Source: Embleya sp051903075 (GTDB lineage: Bacteria > Actinomycetota > Actinomycetes > Streptomycetales > Streptomycetaceae). Taken from it: a stretch of DNA of 64,000 nucleotides. Numbering within the stretch: the stretch's first letter is position 1; each line of letters begins with the position of its first letter. A program made the position numbers and the translations under genes. Shown here piece by piece: positions 8,394-17,719 of this stretch. The DNA is taken from assembly GCF_051903075.1 (NCBI RefSeq), contig NZ_CP182423.1:1054001-1118000 (forward strand), in the 5' to 3' direction. The notes under the pieces are model-generated. The model saw only the letters and a list, made by a program, of their open reading frames with translations. It was not told the origin of the DNA and did not search any database.

Positions 8394-8732
8394 TTCGCCC
8401 ACGCCGAGACCGGCTTGGTCAACCGGCACTACCACCCGCACGAGGTGTTCGCGTACACCATCTCCGGCAAGTGGGGCTACCTGGAACGCCCGTGGACCGC
8501 CTCCGCCGGCGACTTCGTGTACGAGGCCCCGGGCGAGGGCCACACGCTCGTGGCCTATGAGAGCGACGAACCGATGAAGACCATGTTCATCGTGCAGGGT
8601 CCGCTCGTCTGGTTGGACGAAAACGGTGAAGCCACCGGCTACTTCGACGTCCACGACTACATCGCCCTGTGCCGCCGGCACTACACGAAGGTGGGCCTGG
8701 GCGCCGCATACGTCGACGCGCTCTTCCGCTGA
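8370..8732 (+). pseudogene. 5'-truncated cupin (dihydroxyacetophenone dioxygenase-like)
   Basis: The 120-residue frame shows a cupin barrel: NRHYHPHEVFAYTISGKWGY supplies the first metal-binding motif (HxHxxE-like, with His at the HYHPHE core), SAGDFVYEAPGEGHTL the second, and the tail RRHYTKVGLGAAYVDAL matches the end of 2,4'-dihydroxyacetophenone dioxygenase-like proteins. Those proteins normally have about 40 more residues at the N-terminus. Here the space is taken by the preceding gene's stop and terminator. The only start, a GTG at 8370, lies within the hairpin and has no ribosome-binding site. It is best read as a fragment left by a deletion or recombination, although codon use is still clean, so the loss may be recent. 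Confidence 0.65.
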
Positions 8733-8831
8733 GCCCCGGGCCACGCCCGCCGCCGCCCGGTCGGGGAGACGGAAGTGCCCGGCGCGCTCGTGGCCTGCAC
8801 ACCCGAACTTGCCGGGCACCGTCCTCGGCGG

Positions 8832-9323
8832 TCAGACCAGTTGCGCCGACACGATCGTCACGGGCTCCACCGGCACGTCGCGGCTGCCGTTCCTCGACGT
8901 GGTGGGCACGCCCTCGATGGCGTCCACCACGTCCTCGCCGTCCACGACCTTGCCGAACACCGCGTAGCCCCAGCCGTCCTGACCGGGATAGTCGAGGAAC
9001 TCGTTGGCGGCGGCGTTGATGAAGAACTGCGCACTGGCCGAGTGCGGATCCGACGTCCGCGCCATCGCCACCGTGTACTTGTCGTTGCGCAGACCGTTCT
9101 TGGCCTCGTTCTCCACCACGTTCGGCGCCGGCTTCTTCTCCATGTCCGCGGTCAGGCCGCCACCCTGGATCATGAAGCCCGGGATCACCCGATGGAAGAT
9201 GGTGCCGTCGTAGTGACCGGCCTTGACGTAGTCGACGAAATTCGCCACCGACTTCGGAGCCTTCGACTCGTCGAGCTCCAGGGTGATGTCCCCGCTCGAG
9301 GTCCGCAGCAGTACTTTGATCAT
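8832..9323 (-). CDS. Peptidyl-prolyl cis-trans isomerase, cyclophilin type
   Basis: A 163-residue cytoplasmic cyclophilin, nearly the length of E. coli PpiB. The ATG of MIKVLLRTSSGDITLELD is chosen because the family begins here and upstream residues are low complexity. The signature FHRVIPGFMIQGG (43-55) and the ASAQFFI segment (96-102) are intact, as is the WGYAVFGKVVDG end of the barrel. It catalyses prolyl isomerisation during protein folding. There is no signal peptide. It is monocistronic and divergent from the rifampin phosphotransferase gene; nothing suggests a functional link with it. Confidence 0.93.
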   Translation of the reverse strand: MIKVLLRTSSGDITLELDESKAPKSVANFVDYVKAGHYDGTIFHRVIPGFMIQGGGLTADMEKKPAPNVVENEAKNGLRNDKYTVAMARTSDPHSASAQFFINAAANEFLDYPGQDGWGYAVFGKVVDGEDVVDAIEGVPTTSRNGSRDVPVEPVTIVSAQLV

Positions 9324-9670
9324 CCGGCCATCGTACGCAGTGCCGAAGCCGCCGCCGTGTACCGACACCGACGGGGGCGGCCGACCGGAATCCCGGCCGA
9401 CGGCCCGCGAGGGCCCGTACGCCACGCCCCCACCCCGCGAAACAGCGAAGGCAAGGAGATTCCTCTCCCTGCCTCTCTCAACTTATAGCGCACCCGGGGG
9501 CTTGCGGCAAGGCCCCCGTCGGGGCGCAGAATCGTCCGCCGTGGCCACTGCCTGCGGAAATGGGAAGGACGACAACGAGGGATGAGGACGTGCCCGACAA
9601 CAGGTTCGACGACGCCGGCGGCACCGGCGATGCGGAGACACCAGAGCAGGACTGTCTCGGAGGTATCGCG
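9324..9670. other. Intergenic region between cyclophilin and rph
   Basis: A 347-bp divergent region. It contains the rifamycin-associated element at 9497-9515, and a TATAGC hexamer at 9484-9489 just upstream of it that could be the -10 box of the rph promoter; the -35 is not clear (TTCCTC at 9460-9465, 18-bp spacing). An in-frame ATG at 9560 could extend rph by 37 residues but lacks a good ribosome site. No small gene is convincing. Confidence 0.5.
9497..9515 (+). promoter_or_regulatory. Rifamycin-associated element (RAE)
   Basis: The 19-mer GGGGCTTGCGGCAAGGCCC forms an interrupted inverted repeat and matches the RAE motif known upstream of rifamycin-inactivating genes in actinobacteria. It lies 155 bp upstream of the chosen rph start. 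Family knowledge: RAEs mediate rifamycin-inducible expression. The match is from memory of the published motif. Confidence 0.85.
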
Positions 9671-12271
9671 GTGAGCGACCGCTACGTATCGGATCTCGGC
9701 GGGATCGACGCGACGATGGTCGCCCTCGTCGGCGGCAAGGCCGCACACCTGGGCGCACTCTCCGGGATCGAAGGCGTCCGGGTGCCGGCCGGCTGCTGTG
9801 TGACCACGGACGCCTTCCGGCGAGTCGTCGCGCAGGCGCCGTCGCTCGACGAACTGCTGGACCGACTGTCCCGCTCGAACCCGGACGACCGGGAGGAGAT
9901 CCGCACGCTGAGCGCGGAAATCCGCCGGACCATCGAGGAGATCGCCGTCCCGGACGATGTCGCGACCGCGATCACCGGCGCGCTCGCCCGGTTCGGTGAG
10001 CAGGCCGGCTACGCCGTACGATCCAGCGCGACTGCGGAGGACCTGCCGACGGCCTCGTTCGCGGGCCAGCAGGACACGTACCTGAACGTGGTCGGGCCGA
10101 CGGCCATCCTGCGTCATGTCGGCCGGTGCTGGGCCTCGTTGTTCACCGAGCGGGCGGTGGCCTACCGGCGGCGCAACGGCATCGACGATCGTGCGGTCCA
10201 CATGGCCGTGGTCGTCCAGCGGATGGTCTTCCCGCATGCGGCCGGTGTCCTGTTCACCGCCGACCCCGTCACGGGCAACCGCAGGGTCGCCACCGTCGAC
10301 GCCGGCCCGGGCCTGGGCGATGCGCTGGTCTCCGGCCTGGTGAACCCGGACGTGTTCACGGTACGCGAGGGCGAGATCGTCGCCAGGACGATCGCCGACA
10401 AGCGGCGCGCCCTCCACGCCGTGCCGGGCGGCGGCACGCACGAGGTGGCGATCGCCCCCGACCGGCGGCGGCAGCCGGCTCTGACCGACGCGCGGGTGTT
10501 GGAACTGGTGCGGCTCGGTCGGCGGATCGAGGCGTACTTCGGCCGGCCGCAGGACATCGAGTGGTGTCTGGACGACGACGGCTTCCGGATCGTGCAGAGC
10601 CGGCCGATCACGACGTTGTTCCCCATTCCCGAGAGGGACGACCGGGACAACCACGTCTACGTCTCGGTCGGCCACGGGCAGATGATGACCGACCCCATGA
10701 AGCCCCTGGGACTGTCCGTGTGGCAGCTGACGGCCATGGCCCCGATGTCCACGGCCGGCGGGAGGTTGTTCGTCGACGTCACCCGCCGCCTGGCCTCGCC
10801 CACGAGCCGCACCGCCTTCCTGGACCTCGTCGGGCGCGGCGATCCGCTGGTCAGGGACGCGCTGGAGACCGTCCTGGAGCACGACGGCTTCGTTCCGTCG
10901 CTCCCGGACGCGGGTCCGCCCGAGCCGCTGATCGTCGACCCGGCGCCCACCCCGATCGAGACGGATCCGGCCATCGTCGCCGAGCTGATCGAGCGCAGCC
11001 GGACGTCCGTCGACGCCCTGCGGCGCGAGATCCGGAGCAAGTCCGGACCGGCGCTGTTCGACTTCCTGGCGGAGGCCTTCGCGGAGCACAAGCGGGCCCT
11101 CGGGGATCCGCTGAGCCTTCGGGCGATCATGGCGGGGATGGAGGCCACGTGGTGGCTCAACGACAAGCTGTGGGAGTGGCTGGGCGAGAAGAACGCGGCC
11201 GACACGCTCACCCTGTCCGCCCCCGGCAACGTCACCTCCGAGATGGGCCTGGCGCTGCTCGACGTCGCCGACGTGATCCGCCCGCACCCGGAGGTGGTCG
11301 CCTACCTGCGGGGTGTCGAGGGCGAGGACTTCCTGGACGAGTTGCCCAAGCTCGCGGGCGGGGACGAGGCGCGCGACGCCGTGGAGTCCTACCTCGACCG
11401 GTACGGCATGCGCTGCGTCGGCGAGATCGACATCACCAGGCCGAGGTGGCGCGAACGCCCCACCACACTCGTCCCGGTGATCCTCGACCACGTGAAGAAC
11501 TTCGAACCCGGCGCCGCCGAAAGGCGGTTCGAGGAGGGCCGGCAGCGGGCACTGGCGAAGGAACGAGACGTATTGGCGCGTCTGCGAACCCTGCCCGACG
11601 GGGACCGAAAGGCCGACGAGACCAAACGTATGATCGACCGGGTCCGCACCTTCATCGGATACCGGGAATACCCGAAGTACGGCATCATCACCCGCTACTT
11701 CGTCTACAAGCAGGCCCTGCTGGCCGAGGCCGACGACCTCGTGCGGGCCGGCGTGCTGGCCGATCGGGAGGACGCCTACTTCCTCACGTTCCAGGAACTC
11801 CACGACGTCGTACGCTCGCACCGAGTGGACGATCGGCTCATCCGGGAGCGCAAGGACGCCTTCCGGTCGTACCACGCGCTCACCCCGCCCCGGGTGCTCA
11901 CCTCCGACGGCGAGGCCGTCAACGGGTCCTACCGCCGCGACGACGTGCCGGACGGTGCCCTGGTGGGCCTGCCGGTCTCCGCCGGCACCGTCGAGGGTCG
12001 GGCCCGGGTCGTCCTGGACATGGCGGATGCCGATCTCGAGGCGGGCGACATCCTGGTCACGGCCCACACCGACCCCAGCTGGTCGCCCCTGTTCGTCGGG
12101 ATCACGGGCCTGGTGACGGAGGTGGGCGGCCTGATGACGCACGGCGCGGTGATCGCCCGGGAGTACGGCCTGCCGGCCGTCGTGGGCGTGGACCAGGCAA
12201 CCCGGCTGATCCGCGACGGGCAGCGGATCCGTGTCCACGGCACCGACGGCTACGTCGAGATCCTGTCCTGA
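9671..12271 (+). CDS. rph: Rifampin phosphotransferase
   Basis: An 866-residue enzyme that phosphorylates the C21 hydroxyl of rifamycins using ATP, inactivating them. The GTG at 9671 is preceded by GGAGG with 7-nt spacing and starts where characterised RPH proteins start; the ATG at 9560 would add 37 unrelated residues. The ATP-grasp domain opens with VALVGGKAAHLGAL and contains VRSSATAEDLPTASFAGQQD. The rifampin-binding domain follows, and the C-terminal PEP-synthase-like swivelling His domain has the catalytic His824 in GGLMTHGAVIAREYG, the same position as in known RPH. The upstream RAE supports the substrate. The gene is monocistronic; an imperfect hairpin follows. Confidence 0.95.
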   Translation: MSDRYVSDLGGIDATMVALVGGKAAHLGALSGIEGVRVPAGCCVTTDAFRRVVAQAPSLDELLDRLSRSNPDDREEIRTLSAEIRRTIEEIAVPDDVATAITGALARFGEQAGYAVRSSATAEDLPTASFAGQQDTYLNVVGPTAILRHVGRCWASLFTERAVAYRRRNGIDDRAVHMAVVVQRMVFPHAAGVLFTADPVTGNRRVATVDAGPGLGDALVSGLVNPDVFTVREGEIVARTIADKRRALHAVPGGGTHEVAIAPDRRRQPALTDARVLELVRLGRRIEAYFGRPQDIEWCLDDDGFRIVQSRPITTLFPIPERDDRDNHVYVSVGHGQMMTDPMKPLGLSVWQLTAMAPMSTAGGRLFVDVTRRLASPTSRTAFLDLVGRGDPLVRDALETVLEHDGFVPSLPDAGPPEPLIVDPAPTPIETDPAIVAELIERSRTSVDALRREIRSKSGPALFDFLAEAFAEHKRALGDPLSLRAIMAGMEATWWLNDKLWEWLGEKNAADTLTLSAPGNVTSEMGLALLDVADVIRPHPEVVAYLRGVEGEDFLDELPKLAGGDEARDAVESYLDRYGMRCVGEIDITRPRWRERPTTLVPVILDHVKNFEPGAAERRFEEGRQRALAKERDVLARLRTLPDGDRKADETKRMIDRVRTFIGYREYPKYGIITRYFVYKQALLAEADDLVRAGVLADREDAYFLTFQELHDVVRSHRVDDRLIRERKDAFRSYHALTPPRVLTSDGEAVNGSYRRDDVPDGALVGLPVSAGTVEGRARVVLDMADADLEAGDILVTAHTDPSWSPLFVGITGLVTEVGGLMTHGAVIAREYGLPAVVGVDQATRLIRDGQRIRVHGTDGYVEILS

Positions 12272-12291
12272 CTCCCGACCACCGCGCCGGC

Positions 12292-12328
12292 GGGGAATCC
12301 GGCGCCGGAACTCCGGCCCGGATCCCCG
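12292..12328. terminator. Imperfect hairpin between convergent genes
   Basis: GGGGAATCCGG pairs with CCGGATCCCC (one bulged base), with a GC-rich loop that can also pair. It lies between the rph stop and the convergent esterase stop, so it could act in both directions. Confidence 0.45.
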
Positions 12329-12339
12329 TCACCCGTGCG

Positions 12340-13827
12340 TCAGGCCCAGGCCCGCAGCTCCTCGTCGCGTGGGGCGTCGACTTGGGTCCACGTGCTGTCG
12401 ATGCGCATCGTGGCCCGGCGCTCCGGGTCGTAGGAATCCCACCCGGGGTCGCCGGTGCGGGCGAAGTCGATCCAGGCCGCGTGCATGCGGCGAGCCAGCT
12501 CCGCAGGGGGATCGGCCGGGCCCAACAGGGCCGCTGGTCCACGGAGTTCGGGCAGGTGCGCGAGGTCGAAGACGAATGGGACCTCCACCGTGTGGGTGGC
12601 GCCGAGGCGGCCGTCCAGCGCCGGTGAGCGCCAGGCGAACTCGTAGGCGTGGGTGGCCGATCGCGGGTGCGCGGCATGGGCGTCGGCCAGCGCGCGGCTG
12701 CCCGCCCCGAACAGCGCGTCGCCCAGGATGGCGGAGCGCAGTTCGCCGAAGCCCGCCTCGGGGCGCGACTTCCGGTAGGTCTCGACGAGTTGCCCCGGAT
12801 CGGGGTGCGCGCGGGCGGCCGTGTCGTCGACGTCGGCGGCGGTCGAGTCGGCGTAGCTGTCCACCGGAACCAGGTAGAGGTTGCCCTCCTCGGTGTTGGT
12901 CCCGACGAGCAGGTCGACGTCCGCGCCGAGCCCGGCGGCCACGGACTCGGCGGGTTGGGTGTCCAGGACCAGGCCGAACGGGGCGAGGCCGAGCAGCGGG
13001 TCGTGGTGGGTGTCGGTCCGCAGGTCGAGGCCGGAGAGCCGGGAGGCGGCCTCGACCAGGCGTTCGTCGTCGATGTCCGCGAACGTGTCGACGTGCGGCT
13101 CGATGCCCAGGTGTTCGGCCGCCGCCCGGGTGACCCGGGCGGCCTGCTCCGGCGTGAACGCGCCCAGGCCGCTGCCGCTTTGCACGATCGCCCGGCGCAG
13201 CAGGCCCGCGGCTTCCGGGCCGGCCAGGACGGCGCCGACGATGGTCGCCCCGGCCGACTGGCCGAAGAGGGTGACGTTGCGCGGATCACCGCCGAACGCG
13301 GCGATGTTGTCCCGGACCCACCGCAGCGCGGCCACCACGTCCAGCAGCCCGCGGTTGGCGGGGGCGCCGGGGATGTCGAGGAACCCGGCGATGCCGAGGC
13401 GGTAGTTCACGGTGACGAGCACGACGCCGTCGCGGGCGAACGTGGACCCGTCGTACAGCGCGGACCGGGTCGACCCGGCGACGTATCCGCCCCCGTGTAC
13501 GAACACCATGACGGGCCGTCCGCCGTCGGCGATCGCATCGGCGGGGGTATGGACGTCGACGGTGAGATAGTCCTCCCCGCGGCTCCAACCGGCCCCGAAG
13601 TAGGGGGACATGTCCACCCGGCCGAGCCTGCGCTCGGCCTGGGGGGCATTGGGTCCCGGCGCGCCGGCGTCGCGGATGCCGGGCCACGGCTCGTGCGGTC
13701 GCGGAGCGGCGAATCGGCCCGCGCCGCGCGGCGGCGCGGCGTAGGGGATGTTCCGGAAGACGGCGATGCCGTCGTCCCGGCGCGGACCGCGCACGGTCCC
13801 GTGTGTGGTGGTGACGATGTGCGACAC
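12340..13827 (-). CDS. Type B carboxylesterase/lipase family protein
   Basis: A 495-residue alpha/beta hydrolase of the carboxylesterase type B family. The oxyanion-hole motif FVHGGGYVAGS is at 109-119, the nucleophile Ser191 is in TLFGQSAGA, the acid is probably in LLVGTNTEEGNLY, and the catalytic His is near GATHTVEVPFVF. No signal peptide, so cytoplasmic. It begins 13 bp after the stop of the metallo-hydrolase gene, and the two probably form an operon; they may act in succession on an ester or lactone substrate. The substrate cannot be predicted. Full family length, with no missing motifs. Confidence 0.92.
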   Translation of the reverse strand: MSHIVTTTHGTVRGPRRDDGIAVFRNIPYAAPPRGAGRFAAPRPHEPWPGIRDAGAPGPNAPQAERRLGRVDMSPYFGAGWSRGEDYLTVDVHTPADAIADGGRPVMVFVHGGGYVAGSTRSALYDGSTFARDGVVLVTVNYRLGIAGFLDIPGAPANRGLLDVVAALRWVRDNIAAFGGDPRNVTLFGQSAGATIVGAVLAGPEAAGLLRRAIVQSGSGLGAFTPEQAARVTRAAAEHLGIEPHVDTFADIDDERLVEAASRLSGLDLRTDTHHDPLLGLAPFGLVLDTQPAESVAAGLGADVDLLVGTNTEEGNLYLVPVDSYADSTAADVDDTAARAHPDPGQLVETYRKSRPEAGFGELRSAILGDALFGAGSRALADAHAAHPRSATHAYEFAWRSPALDGRLGATHTVEVPFVFDLAHLPELRGPAALLGPADPPAELARRMHAAWIDFARTGDPGWDSYDPERRATMRIDSTWTQVDAPRDEELRAWA

Positions 13828-13840
13828 GACGATGCCTTCC

Positions 13841-14755
13841 TCAGTCCCGCTCGGTGTACGGGGTGAACGGGGCCCAACCCTTGATCGCGAACCCGGCGCC
13901 CTCGTGCGCGACTTCGGCCGCGCCGTGGCCGGCCAGGTGCGCGGGGATCACCAGGGCGTTGTGGTCGGCCGCCCAGCCCAATACCTTGCGGCGGGTGGCC
14001 CGGGCGCCCGCGGGGTCCTCGCAGAAGCAGCTGTTGGCGTGCGGTTCGAGCACCTGCACCGGGCTGTGCAGCATGTCGCCGACGAACACCGCGCGGTCCG
14101 TCCCGGAGGTGAGGGTCAGGACGGAGGAGCCGGGCGTGTGTCCGGGAGCCGCGTCCAGGCGCAGGTGGGCGTCGATGCGGTGGCTGCCCTCCCACAGCAG
14201 CGTCCGGCCGGCCCGGTGCACCGGGGCCACGCTGTCCTCGAAGACGTTCTGGTTGCCGCGGCCGAATACGCTTTCGTGGCCGTTCTCGGGGTTCCAGAAG
14301 TCGAAGTCGTCCTTCGGCATCAGGTAGGTGGCGTTGGGAAAGGTCGGCACCCACTCCCGCCCGTCCAGTCGGGTGTTCCAGCCGACGTGGTCGATGTGGA
14401 GATGCGTGTTGATCACGATGTCCACGTCTTCCGGCGCGACACCGGCGCGGGCGAGATTGACCATGAAGTCCGTGTCCAGTCGGCTCCAGACCGGGGCGTA
14501 CGGACGCTCTTTGTGATTGCCCACGCCGGTGTCGACCAGGATGGTCCTGCCCTCGCTGCGCAGCAGCCAGGTCTGGATCGCGGAATTGACGATATTGGTC
14601 TCGGAATCCAGAAAATGCGGATCCAGCCAGGGGGACTCGTCCGTCCAGACCTCCTTCGAGCTTTCCGGGAAGAAGGCGTGCGGGGTCATGTCGACGGATC
14701 CGTAGTATTCCCGGATCCGGGTGATGGTGACGTCGCCGAGTTCGATCTGTTCCAT
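13841..14755 (-). CDS. MBL-fold metallo-hydrolase (lactonase-like)
   Basis: A 304-residue metallo-beta-lactamase-fold protein. The zinc motif is HLHIDH (His118, His120, Asp122, His123). APGHTPGSSVL supplies the third metal ligand, VFVGDMLHSP the bridging Asp, and VIPAHLAGHG the final His. The pattern resembles AHL lactonase and related hydrolases with an extended N-terminal region. It is the first gene of a two-gene unit with the carboxylesterase and is divergent from a LuxR-type regulator. An interrupted dyad overlaps its likely promoter. Probably a cytoplasmic hydrolase of a lactone or ester; the substrate is unknown. Confidence 0.9.
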   Translation of the reverse strand: MEQIELGDVTITRIREYYGSVDMTPHAFFPESSKEVWTDESPWLDPHFLDSETNIVNSAIQTWLLRSEGRTILVDTGVGNHKERPYAPVWSRLDTDFMVNLARAGVAPEDVDIVINTHLHIDHVGWNTRLDGREWVPTFPNATYLMPKDDFDFWNPENGHESVFGRGNQNVFEDSVAPVHRAGRTLLWEGSHRIDAHLRLDAAPGHTPGSSVLTLTSGTDRAVFVGDMLHSPVQVLEPHANSCFCEDPAGARATRRKVLGWAADHNALVIPAHLAGHGAAEVAHEGAGFAIKGWAPFTPYTERD

Positions 14756-14780
14756 GGGTATTCCCTGGCTTCCTTATACA

Positions 14781-14808
14781 TTCGAGGGGCTTTCCGAAAG
14801 CGTACGAA
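14781..14808. promoter_or_regulatory. Interrupted dyad in divergent promoter region
   Basis: TTCG-4 nt-GCTTT-3 nt-AAAGC-3 nt-CGAA forms a symmetric nested dyad centred at about 14795, between the metallo-hydrolase and the LuxR-type regulator. Read on the minus strand, a TATAAG-like -10 lies beside it. It is a good candidate operator for the adjacent regulator. Confidence 0.45.
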
Positions 14809-14935
14809 CGGCCCGGTCGGCTCCGGTATCCGTCACGTGACTGCACCGCGCGGGGCGTCGGCCCGCCCGCTTGTAGCCTGGGGGCGACCAGGCAGGACGG
14901 CTCGGTCGAGCGACGGGCCCGATCACCGGAGACCC

Positions 14936-17719
14936 GTGAGCACGCACGCAGGCACCCCCCGTCCGGGCACCCGATCGCACCCGGAACCCGCCGAGCCGCT
15001 CGTCGGCCGCGACCGGGAGGCGGCCCGCCTGCTGCACACGCTCGACCCCGCCTCGGCGGAACAGCTCCTGCTGCTGCTCGGCGACGTGGGGATGGGCAGG
15101 AGCGCCCTGCTGGACCGGGTCGTGCGCGCGGCCGAGACCGACGACGCCCGCGTCCTTCGGGCGGCCGGCAGCGAGTCCGAGTCGAGCCTGGCGTTCGCCG
15201 CCCTGCATCAACTGCTGCGTCCGGTGTCGGCCGAGGTGGACGACCTGCCGGAGCGGCAACGCGCCGCGCTGTACGGCGCCTTCGGCACCGGTCCGATCCC
15301 GGCGGACACCGACCCGATGCTGATCGGCGTCGCCGTATTGGGCCTGCTGTCCGCCCTGGCGGAGCAGGGGCGGGTGCTCGTGGTCCTGGACGACGCGCAG
15401 TGGTTCGACCGCGCGTCCCTGGACGCGTTGTCCTTCGCCGCCCGACGGACGGCCGGCGAACCGGTCACGATGCTGGTCGCCGCCCGCACCGGCGATCACC
15501 TGCCCGGCTTCGACCGGCACATCCCGACGTTGACTCTCGGACCGCTGGACGACGCCGCGGCGGGTCGTCTGCTCGACCTACAGCCGCAACGCCCGACCGG
15601 CCGGACGAGGGCCCGGATCCTGGCCCAGGCCGACGGCAACCCGCTGGCGCTCATCGAGCTGGCGCGGGCGGCGGGCGCACCCGAATCGGCCGCCGGGTCG
15701 CCCGCCGGCGGGCCGCTCCCGCTGACCGAGCACCTGGAACGCCTGTTCGCGGCTCGCCTGCCCGATCTGCCGTCCACGACCGCGCAGGCCGTGCTGCTCC
15801 TGGCCGCCATGGACACCGTCGACTCCGCCATCGCCGCCCCGGCCACCCTCCCGGGGCCCGAGGACGCCGCCGTGTGGGGGCCCGCCGAACGGGTCGGGCT
15901 GATCCGGCGCACCGGTCGGGGTGCGCGGTTCGGCCACCCCCTGGCCCGCTCGGCCGTCTATCACGCCGCCCCCGTCGAGGCCCGGCGCGCCGCCCACCGC
16001 ACGCTTGCCGAGGCGCTGCGGGGCGAGCCCGACCGGCGCGCGTGGCACCTCGCCGCCGCGAGCACGCCGCCGGACGCGGCCGTCTCGGCGGAGCTGGAGC
16101 GCACCGCCGACCGGGCCCGGCGTCGCGGCGGCCACGCGGCGGCGGCCGAGGCCCTGCACCATGCCGCACACCTCGCACCGCGCGAGGACGGCGCCCGGCT
16201 CCTGGTCGAGGCCGCCTCGGCCGCCGCGCTCACCGGGGACCTGCCGTGGGTCGAGGAGCTGGCCGCCGAGGTACGGGCGCGCACCGACGACGCGTCGCTC
16301 CTGGCCCGCGCCGCCGGCGAGCTCGGCCGGCTGGCCACGCTGACCGTGCGGCACACCGTCGTCTTCGCCCGACTGGCCGACGCCGCCGAGGAATCGGCCC
16401 CCACCCGCCCCGGCACGGCGCTCGACCTGGTGGCCTCCGCCGCCGTGGTCCGCTTCTACCGCGGCGAGGACGCGCAGCGGCGACGCGTCCGCGACGTCCT
16501 GGCCGGCATCCCCGACGACGCGTCGTGGTTGCGCGTCTGGATTCGGGCGGTCTCCGACCCTTTCGACAACCGGGCCGAACTGCTGTCCCTGCTGCCGCGC
16601 CTCGCGGCGGAGGCGCGACGCCGCCCCGACCGGCTCACCGCGTTCGCCGTCATGGCGTGGTTGTTGGACGAGACCGCGCAGGCCGTCCGCGCCTTCGACG
16701 AGGCATTCGACCACTGGGGCGTACGCGGACCGCTGCCGGAGGGGCTGGGCGGCGCGGCCGCCTGGAGCTATGTGGAACTGGGCAGGTGGGGGCGGGCCCG
16801 GGAGGCGTGTGCCCGCAGCGGAGCACTCGGCGCGAGGGCCGGCCTCGACCACGCGGTGGCGTGCGCGGCTGCCGTGGATGCCACGATCCTCGCCTACCAG
16901 GGGGACCCGGCGGCGGCCCGCGTCCGGGCCGAGGAGGCGCTTGCCCTGATCGACCCGGCGGAGAGCCGCTCGGTCGCCGTCTACGCCCGTCGTGCCCTCG
17001 GCGCGGCGGCCCTCGCGGAGGGCGCACACGAAGACGCGTACCACCAACTCCGCGCCGTTTTCACCGCGGACGGCGAGCCCGCGCACTACCACGCCGCCTA
17101 TCCGGCGCTGGCGGATCTGGCCGCGGTGGCGGTACGCACCGGCCGGCGCGACGAGGTGGCCGGCATCGTCGAGCGCGCCGCACACACGCTCGGCGCCGAT
17201 GCCTCACCCCGCCTGCGTGCGCTCATCGAGCGGGCTCGTGGTCTGCTGGCCGACCCCGAGGACGCCGAGCCGCACTTCCGCGCGGCCCTGGCCGACCCGG
17301 AGTCGGCACACCGGCCGTTCGAACGTGCCCAAACCCTCCTGGACTTCGCCGAGTGGCTGCGCCGGCGTCGGCGCATCGCCGAGGCACGGGTGCCCCTCGC
17401 CGAGGCCCTGGAGACGTTCCGGCGGCTGGGCGCCCGCCCGTGGATCGAGCGGGCCCGGGCCGAGGCGCGCGCCGCCGGCCTCGACGTCACCGATTCCGCG
17501 CCCGACGCACTCGCCGAACTCTCCCCGCAACAACAGCAGATCATCCGGCTCGCCGCCCGCGGACTGACCAACCGCGAGATCGGCGAGCGGCTGTTCCTGT
17601 CCCCGCGCACGGTCGGCTCGCACCTGTACCGCAGCTTCCCCAAGCTGGCCGTCACCACCCGCTCCCAGCTGCGCGACCTCATCGACAACGCGCACGCGGC
17701 CCCCGACCGCCGGGACTGA
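14936..17719 (+). CDS. Large LuxR-family (LAL) transcriptional regulator
   Basis: A 927-residue regulator. The GTG follows GGAGACCC. The N-terminal AAA-type ATPase has a Walker A-like GDVGMGRS at 49-56 and a Walker B VLVVLDDAQWFD. The usual Walker A Lys is Arg55 here, which may weaken nucleotide binding. A long helical TPR-like middle region follows. The C-terminal LuxR helix-turn-helix is intact (LSPQQQQIIRLAARGLTN, then SPRTVGSHLYRSFPKL). LAL proteins usually activate neighbouring secondary-metabolism or catabolic genes. It is divergent from the metallo-hydrolase/esterase operon across 180 bp that contains a dyad, so control of that operon is the simplest guess. Confidence 0.92.
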   Translation: MSTHAGTPRPGTRSHPEPAEPLVGRDREAARLLHTLDPASAEQLLLLLGDVGMGRSALLDRVVRAAETDDARVLRAAGSESESSLAFAALHQLLRPVSAEVDDLPERQRAALYGAFGTGPIPADTDPMLIGVAVLGLLSALAEQGRVLVVLDDAQWFDRASLDALSFAARRTAGEPVTMLVAARTGDHLPGFDRHIPTLTLGPLDDAAAGRLLDLQPQRPTGRTRARILAQADGNPLALIELARAAGAPESAAGSPAGGPLPLTEHLERLFAARLPDLPSTTAQAVLLLAAMDTVDSAIAAPATLPGPEDAAVWGPAERVGLIRRTGRGARFGHPLARSAVYHAAPVEARRAAHRTLAEALRGEPDRRAWHLAAASTPPDAAVSAELERTADRARRRGGHAAAAEALHHAAHLAPREDGARLLVEAASAAALTGDLPWVEELAAEVRARTDDASLLARAAGELGRLATLTVRHTVVFARLADAAEESAPTRPGTALDLVASAAVVRFYRGEDAQRRRVRDVLAGIPDDASWLRVWIRAVSDPFDNRAELLSLLPRLAAEARRRPDRLTAFAVMAWLLDETAQAVRAFDEAFDHWGVRGPLPEGLGGAAAWSYVELGRWGRAREACARSGALGARAGLDHAVACAAAVDATILAYQGDPAAARVRAEEALALIDPAESRSVAVYARRALGAAALAEGAHEDAYHQLRAVFTADGEPAHYHAAYPALADLAAVAVRTGRRDEVAGIVERAAHTLGADASPRLRALIERARGLLADPEDAEPHFRAALADPESAHRPFERAQTLLDFAEWLRRRRRIAEARVPLAEALETFRRLGARPWIERARAEARAAGLDVTDSAPDALAELSPQQQQIIRLAARGLTNREIGERLFLSPRTVGSHLYRSFPKLAVTTRSQLRDLIDNAHAAPDRRD

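Noticed and set aside
8775..8819. Possible terminator with 9-bp arms (GTGCCCGGC and GCCGGGCAC)
   Set aside because: The 27-nt loop makes it weak, and the pair could be chance at this GC content.
9320..12238. Long minus-strand ORF opposite rph
   Set aside because: Antisense shadow of a high-GC gene; no ribosome site or recognisable domain, while the plus-strand frame is a complete rifampin phosphotransferase.
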